Assembly (NCBI GenBank): GCA_050945995.1
Contig: JBMNUA010000002.1
Span: forward strand, 1 to 34,621
Direction of reading: 5' to 3'
Origin: RUG11247 sp050945995
GTDB taxonomy: Bacteria; Bacillota; Clostridia; Christensenellales; Aristaeellaceae
Length of the DNA stretch: 34,621 nucleotides
In this document: piece after piece, positions 15,806-22,973 of the stretch
Layout of the letters: each line of letters opens with the position of its first letter
Numbering within the stretch: position 1 is the stretch's first letter
Notes under the pieces: model-generated
Seen by the model: only the letters and a program-made list of their open reading frames with translations
The model's database searches: none
Told to the model about the DNA's origin: nothing
Position numbers and translations under genes: made by a program

Positions 15806-16222
15806 CTAACCGCGGGGACGCATCCCCATACGCGCCATCAATGCTTCTTGCAGAACCTGCGAGAAGTTCTCCCCGCGCTCTTGCGCGGCGGCATTGAGCC
15901 ATGCGGGAATCGTGATGGTGCGGGTGACGCTGCGCGTCTCTTTCGCCATGCGAATCGCCGGCATGTACACATCCACGGGGACGGCGCGCTCGTTTTCCTC
16001 CAGCGCGACGCGGATGAGCCGCGTCGGCTCGGGCATCGCATCCCCATCCACCTCCATGCACCAGATGTGACCGCCCAGCGCCTCGCGCGCCGAGCGGATC
16101 GCCTGCGCGTCGCCCGTCGCAACCGATACGCAGCCGGGGAAGTCCGGAAAGGTGATGGAGATTTCGCCGTCGTCCTCGTAGGTGAACACGGCGGGGTAGA
16201 CATATCGATCGACCGTTTTCAT
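15806..16222 (-). CDS. hicB: HicB family antitoxin
   Basis: This is the antitoxin of a type II toxin-antitoxin pair; it should bind the HicA toxin and repress the operon. The 138-residue product has the HicB N-terminal partial RNase-H-like fold (YPAVFTYEDDGEISITFPDFPGC, about 8-30, then SAREALGGH). Its C-terminal ribbon-helix-helix DNA-binding segment is TRTITIPAWLNAAAQERGENFSQVLQEAL. A long-form HicB with a ribbon-helix-helix domain is expected to bind an inverted repeat, and one is present in the operon promoter. AAGGAGG lies upstream of the ATG at 16222. It is 45 bases downstream of hicA. Confidence 0.9.
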   Translation of the reverse strand: MKTVDRYVYPAVFTYEDDGEISITFPDFPGCVSVATGDAQAIRSAREALGGHIWCMEVDGDAMPEPTRLIRVALEENERAVPVDVYMPAIRMAKETRSVTRTITIPAWLNAAAQERGENFSQVLQEALMARMGMRPRG

Positions 16223-16267
16223 GATGCATCCTCCTTCCGAGGGTCTTTTCGATTGGTCTCATATCTT

Positions 16268-16465
16268 TTATCGAAACCGCAGCCCGGATTGCTTCTCTAT
16301 ACTGTCCAACGTTTTGCGCTGAAGGTCTTTCGTAGGGTGCGGAACGGTAACCTTCCCGGGCTTATCAGGGTGCTTGAAGTGATGATGATCGCCTGTCGTC
16401 GCGATATGAACCCAACCGTCGGATTTCAAACGCTGCATCACCTCGCGCGATGTGTAACTGCACAT
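16268..16465 (-). CDS. hicA: HicA family mRNA interferase toxin
   Basis: HicA toxins have a double-stranded-RNA-binding-like fold and cleave mRNA with a conserved histidine. The 65-residue product has SREVMQRLKSDGW, then GDHHHFKHP (the active-site region, H27/H28; most relatives read GSHH) and KVTVPHP, ending RKTLDSIEKQSGL. The size is typical. I start it at the ATG at 16465 because the family begins close to SREVM; a longer frame adds 17 residues that would run into the promoter. It precedes hicB in one operon. The serine-to-aspartate change before the catalytic His is slightly unusual but does not by itself imply inactivity. Confidence 0.88.
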   Translation of the reverse strand: MCSYTSREVMQRLKSDGWVHIATTGDHHHFKHPDKPGKVTVPHPTKDLQRKTLDSIEKQSGLRFR

Positions 16466-16487
16466 CCCGTTCCCCCCTCGCAGCTCG

Positions 16488-16516
16488 ATCCTAACACATA
16501 GTATTCTATGTGTCAA
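16488..16516 (-). promoter_or_regulatory. hicAB promoter with operator palindrome in the spacer
   Basis: On the minus strand TTGACA (16516-16511) and TAGGAT (16493-16488) are separated by 17 bases. The perfect inverted repeat ACACATAG-TATT-CTATGTGT at 16494-16513 fills the spacer and overlaps the -35 box. This is where the HicB ribbon-helix-helix repressor would be expected to bind and block RNA polymerase. Confidence 0.85.
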
Positions 16517-16697
16517 TACGGTTTGGAAGATATTCCATTGCGGGCGTTCCCGCCGCGGATGCTCCAGAATGAATATCCAATTGTTAAATAATGCAGAAAC
16601 AGCGCAGAATTAACGCGATCGGGCGGGAAATATGGCGGCTGGTGGAATAGAATGATGCATATACCGATTTTCGACGGTGCGAAAGGAAGATACGCGT

Positions 16698-17906
16698 ATG
16701 CCACTTGATCTATCGAGAACCTGTTTGGGGATATCCCCCTCCGCGACGCTCGCCATCGACACAAAAGCCAAGGCGCTCGCCGCCGCGGGCAACGATGTGA
16801 TACAATTCGGCGTCGGCGAGCCGGACAGCGACACGCCGGCTTTTATTTGCGACGCCGCGAAGGCGGCGATCGACGCGGGCATGACGCGCTACACCCCCGT
16901 CGCCGGAACATTGGAGCTCCGCCGCGAGATCGCAAAAAAATTTGAGCGCGACAATGCGCTCACCTATGATCCCGCGGGCGAGGTATTCGTCTCCACCGGC
17001 GCAAAGCAGGTGATCTTCGTCGCGCTGTGCGCGATGCTCAACCCCGGCGACGAGGTGATCATCCCCGCGCCTTTCTGGGTCAGCTACCCGGAGATGGTGC
17101 GCATGGCGGGCGGCGTGCCCGTGTTCGCGCCCACCCGCGCGGACAGACATTTCGTGTTTGATGCAGGCGACATCGCGCCCTATGTCACGCCGCGCACGAA
17201 GGCGATCATCCTAAACAGCCCGAGCAATCCCTGCGGCAGCGTGCTCCCGCGCGCCTCGCTCGAGGGCATCGCCAAGCTCGCCGTGGCGCGCGGCTTTTAC
17301 GTCATCAGCGATGAGATTTACGAGTCTCTCGTCTACGACGGCGCGCAGCATCACTCCATCGCCGCGCTGGGCGCGGATATCTTCGCGCAGACCGTCGTCG
17401 TCAACGGCGTGTCCAAAACCTACGCCATGACGGGCTGGCGCATCGGCTACGCGGCGGGTCCGCGCGCGATCATCGCCGCCATGACCGCCTACCAGAGCCA
17501 CAGCACCTCCAACCCCAACTCCATCGCGCAGGCGGCGGCGACCGCCGCGCTCGCGGACGGCAATGGCGCGTGCGTGCGCGAGATGGTCGCAGCGTTTGAT
17601 CGGCGGCGCAAATTGATCCACCGGCTCGTCAACGATGTGCCGGGGCTGTCCGCGCAGCTGCCCGCGGGCGCGTTCTACCTCATGGTAAACATCGGCGCGC
17701 TGATCGGTAAAAAATATCAGGGTGAGGTGATCGGCGGCTCGGATCGGTTCGCGGAGCTGCTGCTCGAACATGAGCATGTCGCGGTCGTGCCCGGCAAGGC
17801 GTTCGGCGACGACGCGCATGTGCGGCTCTCCTACGCCACCTCCGATGAGAAGATCGCGCGCGGCATCGCCCGCATGGCGGCGTTTACACAGAAATTGACC
17901 GATTGA
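16698..17906 (+). CDS. Pyridoxal-phosphate aminotransferase, class I (aspartate/aromatic type)
   Basis: It is a fold-type I aminotransferase that transfers an amino group between an amino acid, probably aspartate, and 2-oxoglutarate. The 402-residue protein matches the AspC-Ib group. It has the N-terminal SPSATLAIDTKAKAL, the GEPDSDTP loop (about 40-47), the PLP-contact residues N178, D205 and Y208 (SDEIYE), and the Schiff-base lysine K240 in SKTYAMTGWR. VRLSYATS near the C-terminus contains the arginine that binds the substrate carboxylate. The start is ATG 16698, with AAAGGAAG upstream; a GTG seven codons earlier lacks a ribosome binding site. The precise substrate cannot be settled from sequence. 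It is followed by its own terminator. Confidence 0.92.
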   Translation: MPLDLSRTCLGISPSATLAIDTKAKALAAAGNDVIQFGVGEPDSDTPAFICDAAKAAIDAGMTRYTPVAGTLELRREIAKKFERDNALTYDPAGEVFVSTGAKQVIFVALCAMLNPGDEVIIPAPFWVSYPEMVRMAGGVPVFAPTRADRHFVFDAGDIAPYVTPRTKAIILNSPSNPCGSVLPRASLEGIAKLAVARGFYVISDEIYESLVYDGAQHHSIAALGADIFAQTVVVNGVSKTYAMTGWRIGYAAGPRAIIAAMTAYQSHSTSNPNSIAQAAATAALADGNGACVREMVAAFDRRRKLIHRLVNDVPGLSAQLPAGAFYLMVNIGALIGKKYQGEVIGGSDRFAELLLEHEHVAVVPGKAFGDDAHVRLSYATSDEKIARGIARMAAFTQKLTD

Positions 17907-17913
17907 TATGGTG

Positions 17914-17944
17914 AACCGGAGGGAAATCCCCTCCGGTTTTTTAT
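17914..17944 (+). terminator. Intrinsic terminator after the aminotransferase
   Basis: AACCGGAGGG (17914-17923) pairs with CCCTCCGGTT (17929-17938), followed by a T run. It is a strong terminator eight bases after the stop. Confidence 0.93.
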
Positions 17945-17977
17945 TTGCGCCATCGGCAACATGCCAACGGATATAGA

Positions 17978-18003
17978 AAAACCGGCGTTTTTGCGCCGGT
18001 TTT
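17978..18003 (-). terminator. Intrinsic terminator of fucI
   Basis: AAAACCGGCG (17978-17987) and CGCCGGTTTT (17994-18003) form a perfect 10-bp stem whose A-rich left arm gives a U tract on the minus strand. It lies just past the fucI stop and could act in both directions. Confidence 0.85.
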
Positions 18004-18018
18004 GGTGACTCCCTATGA

Positions 18019-19854
18019 TTACAGCGATTTTCCGTACAGCGGCCCGAAGTTCGCGCACGCGCGGAAGTCCGCGCCCTCGCGGTCCTGCGTGCCGAACGCG
18101 TTCCACGCCGAGGGGCGGAACAAATCGCCCTCGGGCACGTTGTGCATGCACACAGGGATGCGCAGCATCGAGCACAGCGTGATCAGATCCGCACCGACGT
18201 GCCCGTACACGAACGCGCCGTGGTTCGCGCCCCAGTTGTTCATCACCGAATACACGTCCGTGAACGCGCCGCAGCCCGTGGTGCGCGGCACGAACCATGT
18301 GGTGGGCCAGGTGGGGTCGGTGCGCTTGTCGAGGGTGTCGTGCACGTGATCCGGCAGATCGATCGACCAGCCCTCGGCGATCTGCATCACAGGCCCGAGC
18401 CCGTCCACGAGGTTGAGCCGCGACATCGTCAGCGGCATGCCGCCCTTGCTCTTGAGGTGCGCGGAGAACCCGCCGCCGCGGAAGTAGCCGAGGTCGGCGT
18501 AGCACCACTGCGTGGCGTCCACGCACTTGACCGCCTCCTCGGGCGTCAGATCGTACCAGGGCTTCATGCAGGGCTTGCCGTCCGCGTCCGTCGCCTCGCC
18601 GGATGCGTCCAGGCAGACCGCGCCGGAGTTGATCAGGTGGATGAACCCGTCCTTCGCGTCGCCCTCCGGCTTCCAGCCGGTGACGCGCTCGACCGCGTCC
18701 GGGCTCCAATAGGTGCGCACGTCCGCAAACCCGGCGGCGATGTTGGTCAATAGCTTGGAGAACAGCATCGTAAAGCCGTTCAGGTGGTCGTTCTCGGTCG
18801 CCATCACATAGGGCTCGCGGATGCCCTCCCAATCCATGCTGCCGGAGAGCAGGCTCTCCATAAAATCGCCGTTGGGGAAGTGGTCGTTCCATTGGCGCTG
18901 CCCCTGGAAGCCCGAGAGGATTGCGTTGTGCCCGACCGCCTCCTCGGCATAGCCCAGCTCGACGAGCTTGGGGTTGCCGACCATCAGATCCTTGGCGATG
19001 ATCGCCATTTTCACGTTCGTCTCCAGACACCAGCGCTTGTATTCGTCGGTGTGCCGGATTTCTTCCTTATTTTTGTCCCAGCCGATGGTCAAATTCTCGT
19101 CCGCCCAGCGGATCGCCTTCTCGTACTCCTCCGGGTCGTACACGCCCTCCTCCCAGCGGCGGATAAACTCCTCCGCGCCGATGGATTCGGAGCGCATGCC
19201 GAAGTATTTCTCGATGAGCGGCGGGTTCACGATCGATCCCGCGATGCCCATGGACGTGCCGCCCATCGACAGATAGCTCTTGCCGCGCATCGCCGCCACC
19301 GCAAGCCCCGCGCGCGCAAAGCGAAGCAGCTTCTCGCGCACGTCGGATGGGATTTCGTTGTCGTCGATGTCCTGCACGTCGCGCCCGTAGATGCCAAAGG
19401 CGGGGATGCCCTTCTGGCTGTGCGCCGCGAGCACCGCCGCGAGGTACACCGCGCCGGGCTTCTCCGTGCCGTTAAAACCCCAGATCGCCTTGGGGGTGAC
19501 CGGGTCCATGTCCATCGTCTCCGAGCCGTAGCACCAGCACGGCGTGACGGAGATCGAAACGCCCACGCCCTCGCGGCGGAATTTCTCTGCGCACGCGGCG
19601 GATTCGCCCACGCGCCCGATGGTGGTGTCGGCGATGACGCATTCCACGGGCATCCCGCAGGCGTGCTTGAGGCTGGATTCGAGGAAATCCTTCACGGCAT
19701 GGGCGAGCGCCATCGTCTGCTCCTCAAGTCCTTCGCGCACCTGCGCCTTGCCGCGGCGCGCGTCGATGCAGGGGCGGATGCCGATTTTGGGCAGATCGCC
19801 CACGAGCCGGTTTTTCGGCGCGTTCATCGGGAATGCTGACGGTTTTGCTTTCAT
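18019..19854 (-). CDS. fucI: L-fucose isomerase
   Basis: It converts L-fucose to L-fuculose (often also D-arabinose to D-ribulose), the first step of fucose catabolism, using a divalent metal, usually Mn2+. The 611-residue length is typical of this hexameric enzyme. The expected metal ligands are present at the family spacing: E354 in ATEND, D378 in FADVRTYWS and H545 in NNWGANHG, equivalent to E337, D361 and H528 of Escherichia coli FucI. AAAGGAGG lies upstream of the ATG at 19854, behind a good promoter. It has no fuculokinase or aldolase neighbours here, so the rest of the pathway must be elsewhere. Confidence 0.95.
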   Translation of the reverse strand: MKAKPSAFPMNAPKNRLVGDLPKIGIRPCIDARRGKAQVREGLEEQTMALAHAVKDFLESSLKHACGMPVECVIADTTIGRVGESAACAEKFRREGVGVSISVTPCWCYGSETMDMDPVTPKAIWGFNGTEKPGAVYLAAVLAAHSQKGIPAFGIYGRDVQDIDDNEIPSDVREKLLRFARAGLAVAAMRGKSYLSMGGTSMGIAGSIVNPPLIEKYFGMRSESIGAEEFIRRWEEGVYDPEEYEKAIRWADENLTIGWDKNKEEIRHTDEYKRWCLETNVKMAIIAKDLMVGNPKLVELGYAEEAVGHNAILSGFQGQRQWNDHFPNGDFMESLLSGSMDWEGIREPYVMATENDHLNGFTMLFSKLLTNIAAGFADVRTYWSPDAVERVTGWKPEGDAKDGFIHLINSGAVCLDASGEATDADGKPCMKPWYDLTPEEAVKCVDATQWCYADLGYFRGGGFSAHLKSKGGMPLTMSRLNLVDGLGPVMQIAEGWSIDLPDHVHDTLDKRTDPTWPTTWFVPRTTGCGAFTDVYSVMNNWGANHGAFVYGHVGADLITLCSMLRIPVCMHNVPEGDLFRPSAWNAFGTQDREGADFRACANFGPLYGKSL

Positions 19855-19892
19855 AGGATGACATCCTCCTTTATAAATTACCTATATTTTAC

Positions 19893-19921
19893 ATTATATC
19901 GCATTTGTTTGCAGATTGCAA
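19893..19921 (-). promoter_or_regulatory. fucI promoter
   Basis: On the minus strand TTGCAA (19921-19916), 17 bases, then TATAAT (19898-19893), about 38 bases ahead of the fucI start. The surrounding DNA is markedly A+T-rich. No obvious operator palindrome is seen. Confidence 0.8.
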
Positions 19922-19957
19922 GATGGTTTGCGCATACGGATTCGGCGGTTTTGTGTG

Positions 19958-19989
19958 AAAAAACGCCCCGGGCAACATCGCCCGGAGCG
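19958..19989 (-). terminator. Intrinsic terminator of the membrane protein gene
   Basis: On the minus strand CGCTCCGGGC (19989-19980) pairs with GCCCGGGGCG (19973-19964), with one G-U pair, followed by six T. It ends the gene that stops at 20010. Confidence 0.88.
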
Positions 19990-20009
19990 CGTAAAGTACG
20001 CCGCTTTTC

Positions 20010-20816
20010 TCAATCGCTCGCCGCTTTTTGGTATCGCTCGCTCACGCGCGCGCCGGACTGCGGGTGCGCCGTCCACACAACGCGCGACGCCGGCTCTTCC
20101 GGCAGCTGCGGCATGCGCGCGATTGCGCCGAGGATGGCGGGCGCTTCGTCGCAGGCGCGGGTGTCGCCGCCCGCGGCGCTGACGAATGTCGCGAAATATT
20201 CGAGCAAAAATTCCACGCGCGCGCCGGACGCGTCCGCGCAGGTGGCGGTGGCGACGGCGGGGATCGCGGCGATGTCGGAGGACGCGCCCTCGACGAGCCG
20301 CGGGTTGACCTCGACCGACACCGTCCAATGCTCGGGCTCGACGCCCGCGGCGCGTGCAAGCGGGATCAGCTGCGCCGCCAGATCGCGCGAGAACTGCGCA
20401 AGCCGCGCGCCGTCGTAGAGGCGCACCGGGTCGTTTGCGCGCGCGGGCAGCCCCAATGCGCCGCGAAACAGCGCGTCGAGCGCGCGGGTGGGGGAGATCG
20501 GCGGCTCCGTCCGCTTGAGAAGCGCGCGCTTTGCGATGATATAGGAAAATATGACAACGACATACACGCACAGAACCACCGCGGAGATATGCGCCGCGAC
20601 GGTGAGGTTCGCGGAATATAGTACGGACATCACAATGATCAATACGCCCGCGACGACGCTCCACCAGCGGTCGTCCTTTTCGTATCGCGCGCGCCGCTTC
20701 GCCGTGCGCGCAAGCGTTTCATCGGCTTCCAGCCGCGCGATCGCCGCGCGCGCCATGTCCGCGCCCGCATCCGCGCGCTCCGCCAGCGCGACGATGTATC
20801 TCGCATTCAGCGCCAT
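20010..20816 (-). CDS. Hypothetical protein with two membrane segments
   Basis: I do not recognise this 268-residue protein. Residues 1-50 are a charged, Ala/Arg-rich helical region. Two hydrophobic segments at about 52-68 and 74-95 form a hairpin in the membrane. The remaining 170 residues are soluble, with a stretch around EPEHWTVSVEVNPRLVEG that could be beta structure. The start MALNARYIVALAERAD at 20816 is chosen for its AAGGAG at the right distance; the frame extends 43 residues further upstream without a ribosome binding site and into the tRNA promoter. It has its own terminator. Nothing in its neighbourhood indicates a role. Confidence 0.65.
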   Translation of the reverse strand: MALNARYIVALAERADAGADMARAAIARLEADETLARTAKRRARYEKDDRWWSVVAGVLIIVMSVLYSANLTVAAHISAVVLCVYVVVIFSYIIAKRALLKRTEPPISPTRALDALFRGALGLPARANDPVRLYDGARLAQFSRDLAAQLIPLARAAGVEPEHWTVSVEVNPRLVEGASSDIAAIPAVATATCADASGARVEFLLEYFATFVSAAGGDTRACDEAPAILGAIARMPQLPEEPASRVVWTAHPQSGARVSERYQKAASD

Positions 20817-20916
20817 AATCAATCTCCTTCGGGGCAAGATTAAAAGGATTGTACCACGCGCGCGCGCGAATTGCAATGCGCGCGATTTCGCGTTTATGAA
20901 TTTTTTGTGCTGGCTA

Positions 20917-20945
20917 TTGACAAACGCGGGAAATCGCGGTATCAT
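20917..20945 (+). promoter_or_regulatory. Promoter of tRNA-Arg(ACG)
   Basis: TTGACA (20917-20922), 17 bases, TATCAT (20940-20945). The tRNA starts about 21 bases after the -10 box. Confidence 0.85.
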
Positions 20946-20966
20946 ATATAAGCGATTTAAATGTGT

Positions 20967-21043
20967 GGTCCCTTAGCTCAGCTGGATAGAGCGTCTGGCT
21001 ACGGACCAGAAGGTCAGGGGTTCGAATCCCTTAGGGTCCGCCA
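20967..21043 (+). tRNA. tRNA-Arg(ACG)
   Basis: A complete cloverleaf of 77 bases with encoded CCA. The acceptor arm is GGTCCCT with AGGGTCC. The D arm is GCTC-AGCTGGATA-GAGC. The anticodon stem is TCTGG/CCAGA around CTACGGA, with anticodon ACG at 21001-21003, and the T loop is TTCGAAT. The A34 is expected to be deaminated to inosine, reading CGU/CGC/CGA. The acceptor stem carries one mismatch, T3 opposite T70 (20969 and 21037). The gene has a consensus promoter and a following terminator. Confidence 0.95.
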
Positions 21044-21046
21044 CAC

Positions 21047-21081
21047 AAAAGCCCCGAAAACCTTGCGGTTTCGGGGCTTTT
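21047..21081. terminator. Bidirectional terminator between tRNA-Arg and peroxiredoxin
   Basis: AAAAGCCCCGAAA (21047-21059) is the exact reverse complement of TTTCGGGGCTTTT (21069-21081). The stem has a T tract on both strands, so it can end both the tRNA transcript and the leftward peroxiredoxin transcript. Confidence 0.92.
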
Positions 21082-21104
21082 CCATGTTCATACCTCGCCG
21101 GCGT

Positions 21105-21782
21105 CTACTTCTTTTCCCGGCGGAAGCACATGAACCAGTCCAGGCAATACTGGTCGTCGGTCTGGTTGTCCATGCGATCCTTCGCGGTGCCGCACGAGCC
21201 GGCGGTGGGCACGATCACATCGTCGCCGGGACGCCAGTCGGCGGGCGTCGCGACCTGATCGGCATCCGCCTTCTGAAGTGCCTGTACGATGCGCTTGATC
21301 TCGTCAAAGTTGCGCCCGGTGGACAGCGGGTAATATAGGATCGTGCGGATTTTGGCTTCGGGGTCGATGACGAACACCGCGCGCACCGCCTGCGTGTTGG
21401 ACTGACCGGGCTGCATCATGCCGTACTTGTTGGCGACGTCCATGCGGATGTCCTCGATCAGCGGGAATTTCACATCGACGTTCTTCATACCGTTCCATTC
21501 CAATTCCTGAATCTTGCGCAGCCACGCGATGTGCGCGTAGAGCGAATCGACGGACAGCCCGATCAGCTCGGTGTTCATCGCCTCGAACTCGTCCGCCATC
21601 GTAGCAAAGGTCATAAACTCGGTGGTGCACACGGGCGTAAAATCGGCGGGGTGGGAGAATAGGATCACCCATTTCCCCTTGTAATCCTCCGGGAAGCGGA
21701 TCGTCCCCTGCGTGGTCACGGCTTCAAAGCTCGGCGCGGCGTCCCCGATGAGCGGCATTCTCGTCACTTGCATGTTTTCCAT
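21105..21782 (-). CDS. Peroxiredoxin (1-Cys/Prx6-like, AhpC/TSA family)
   Basis: It reduces hydrogen peroxide and organic peroxides in the cytoplasm through a reactive cysteine. The 225-residue product shows the peroxidatic C52 in HPADFTPVCTTE, with the conserved Pro and Thr of the active site, and the long C-terminal arm of the Prx6 group. Three further cysteines lie in the arm (about C197, C213 and C219), as in archaeal and clostridial Prx6-type proteins where they can form disulfides with the active site. The start at 21782 has GGAGGAG upstream and matches the family N-terminus. The upstream 98-base gap holds a palindrome. It is probably induced by peroxide, but the regulator is unknown. 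Confidence 0.93.
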   Translation of the reverse strand: MENMQVTRMPLIGDAAPSFEAVTTQGTIRFPEDYKGKWVILFSHPADFTPVCTTEFMTFATMADEFEAMNTELIGLSVDSLYAHIAWLRKIQELEWNGMKNVDVKFPLIEDIRMDVANKYGMMQPGQSNTQAVRAVFVIDPEAKIRTILYYPLSTGRNFDEIKRIVQALQKADADQVATPADWRPGDDVIVPTAGSCGTAKDRMDNQTDDQYCLDWFMCFRREKK

Positions 21783-21832
21783 GTTCCAATCTCCTCCATA
21801 TGTCGTTTTGCTTGATGTGTTAATTGTAGCAG

Positions 21833-21850
21833 AGAACAGAGGATTGTTCT
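21833..21850. promoter_or_regulatory. Palindrome AGAACA-N6-TGTTCT upstream of peroxiredoxin
   Basis: A perfect inverted repeat with six-base arms, AGAACA (21833-21838) and TGTTCT (21845-21850), lies 51-68 bases upstream of the peroxiredoxin start. It is next to a TACAAT-like -10 box on the minus strand (21828-21823). It would cover the upstream promoter area and may be an operator. It does not resemble the PerR box. Confidence 0.45.
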
Positions 21851-21880
21851 GTGCCAAAGTCACACAGCGGGGCGATCCGT

Positions 21881-22108
21881 TCAATTCATTTCCTCCTCTA
21901 CCATAAGAAATAAATCACTTAGCTTGATGCCCAATGCTCCCGCTATGTTCCATAAGGTGTCGATGCGCATCGTTTTGCGTCCGTTTTCGATCATGGTCAA
22001 ATGACTGCGCGAAACTCCTGCCAATCCGGAAAGCACTTCCTGCGAGATGCCTCTTTGTATACGCAGGCGACCAATGATTCGTCCGATGGTGTATCTGTTA
22101 TAGGGCAT
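21881..22108 (-). CDS. Small XRE-family helix-turn-helix regulator
   Basis: The 75-residue protein is a single Cro/C1-type domain: IGRIIGRLRIQRGISQEVLSGLAGVSRSHLTMIENG, with the recognition helix near SRSHLTMIE, followed by two packing helices (MRIDTLWNIAGALGIKLSDLF). It binds DNA as a dimer, as such proteins do; the target is unknown. The start MPYNRYTIG at 22108 is set by AAAGGAGG at ideal spacing; the longer frame adds 16 residues with no ribosome binding site. It lies 98 bases upstream of the peroxiredoxin on the same strand and may share a transcript. It marks the right-hand start of the A+T-richer stretch. Confidence 0.85.
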   Translation of the reverse strand: MPYNRYTIGRIIGRLRIQRGISQEVLSGLAGVSRSHLTMIENGRKTMRIDTLWNIAGALGIKLSDLFLMVEEEMN

Positions 22109-22275
22109 GTTCGTTCCTCCTTTTTGTTTGCCTCTATAACAGGGCGTGTTTTTCACGCGAATCTCCGCGTAAGCGAAGTGCCCCTATTCTTGTTAGCAGG
22201 AGAAAACAACTTTCGAGAAAACGCATGATAATATGCTCTCAGAGAAAACATGTTGTGGAAAGGGTTGTATAGCAG

Positions 22276-22725
22276 ATGAAGCATATCCGAATGAAGGGGA
22301 TCGGCGTTTGGTTCATAGCCATCAGTTTTCTGGTCGTGACCTCCTGCATTGCCTTAGCGGAGGGCATTGACATGAGCCAATACACCGATGACGAGATCGT
22401 TGCACTCCTTGCGCAGGTACAAGGTGAGATCAGCAGCCGCGGAATCGAAAAAACGGCGACAATCGATGCCGGCCAATATGTCGGTGGAAGGGACATCCCT
22501 GCCGGTACTTACGTTTTGATTTGTAAAACAGACGCAAAGCAACATGGCATTGTATGGCTCTCTGCCGCGGGGGACAATCTTGACGAAGACTATCCGTCCA
22601 AACTCTATGAACATGTCAGCTTTGATAGAGAAGAGACATTTTTCATTGACGTCGAAGAAGGCGGCATATTGAGTGTCCCATTTACAGCCCAGCTAAGGAT
22701 TTCCGGCGGCGTTATGTTTCAGTAG
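22276..22725 (+). CDS. Small exported protein, unknown function
   Basis: The 149-residue product begins with a hydrophobic signal sequence. Either signal peptidase I cuts after IALA (residue 28), or VTSC at 21-24 acts as a weak lipobox. A helical stretch (DDEIVALLAQVQGEI) is followed by a beta-rich domain starting YVGGRDIPAGTYVL. This DIPAGTY pattern is frequent in small secreted Clostridia proteins of unknown function. The ribosome binding site is poor (AAAGGG, about 11 bases before the ATG), and an alternative ATG lies five codons in. Base composition is lower in G+C than the flanking genes. Confidence 0.7.
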   Translation: MKHIRMKGIGVWFIAISFLVVTSCIALAEGIDMSQYTDDEIVALLAQVQGEISSRGIEKTATIDAGQYVGGRDIPAGTYVLICKTDAKQHGIVWLSAAGDNLDEDYPSKLYEHVSFDREETFFIDVEEGGILSVPFTAQLRISGGVMFQ

Positions 22726-22771
22726 TCTAACAGCGCCAGTTCGCTCGATGCGGCGTTCAACTGCAAGAAAA

Positions 22772-22799
22772 CAGCCTGTTCTTTCCGGAACAGGCTGTC
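22772..22799 (+). terminator. Perfect 11-bp hairpin after the small exported protein gene
   Basis: ACAGCCTGTTC (22772-22782) pairs with GAACAGGCTGT (22789-22799) around a six-base loop. The downstream bases are only moderately T-rich, so termination is probable rather than certain. Confidence 0.6.
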
Positions 22800-22866
22800 A
22801 ATTCATGTTGTTTGGAAGTTACATCATTTTTTGGGGATGTATGTGCAACCTATGTTTTGTGCCCTT

Positions 22867-22927
22867 ACACATAAAGTATTGTTACGATGATAATTAACTT
22901 TATCTTCTACGTTATGTGTGCTATAAT
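22867..22927 (+). promoter_or_regulatory. Promoter region of the DUF4230 gene with flanking inverted repeat
   Basis: TATAAT at 22922-22927 is preceded by TGC, giving an extended -10 box; the -35 position (TTTATC, 22899-22904) is poor. ACACATAA (22867-22874) and TTATGTGT (22912-22919) form an eight-base inverted repeat that brackets the -35 region. The arms share the ACACATA sequence seen in the hicAB operator. Confidence 0.55.
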
Positions 22928-22973
22928 TTATGACGACTGGTGAAAATTACATCAATGCAAGGGGTAAAAGGAC

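Noticed and set aside
21105..22108. Prophage or integrative element integrated at tRNA-Arg(ACG)
   Set aside because: No integrase is present and no second copy of the tRNA 3' end was found; the peroxiredoxin directly beside the tRNA has normal host composition.
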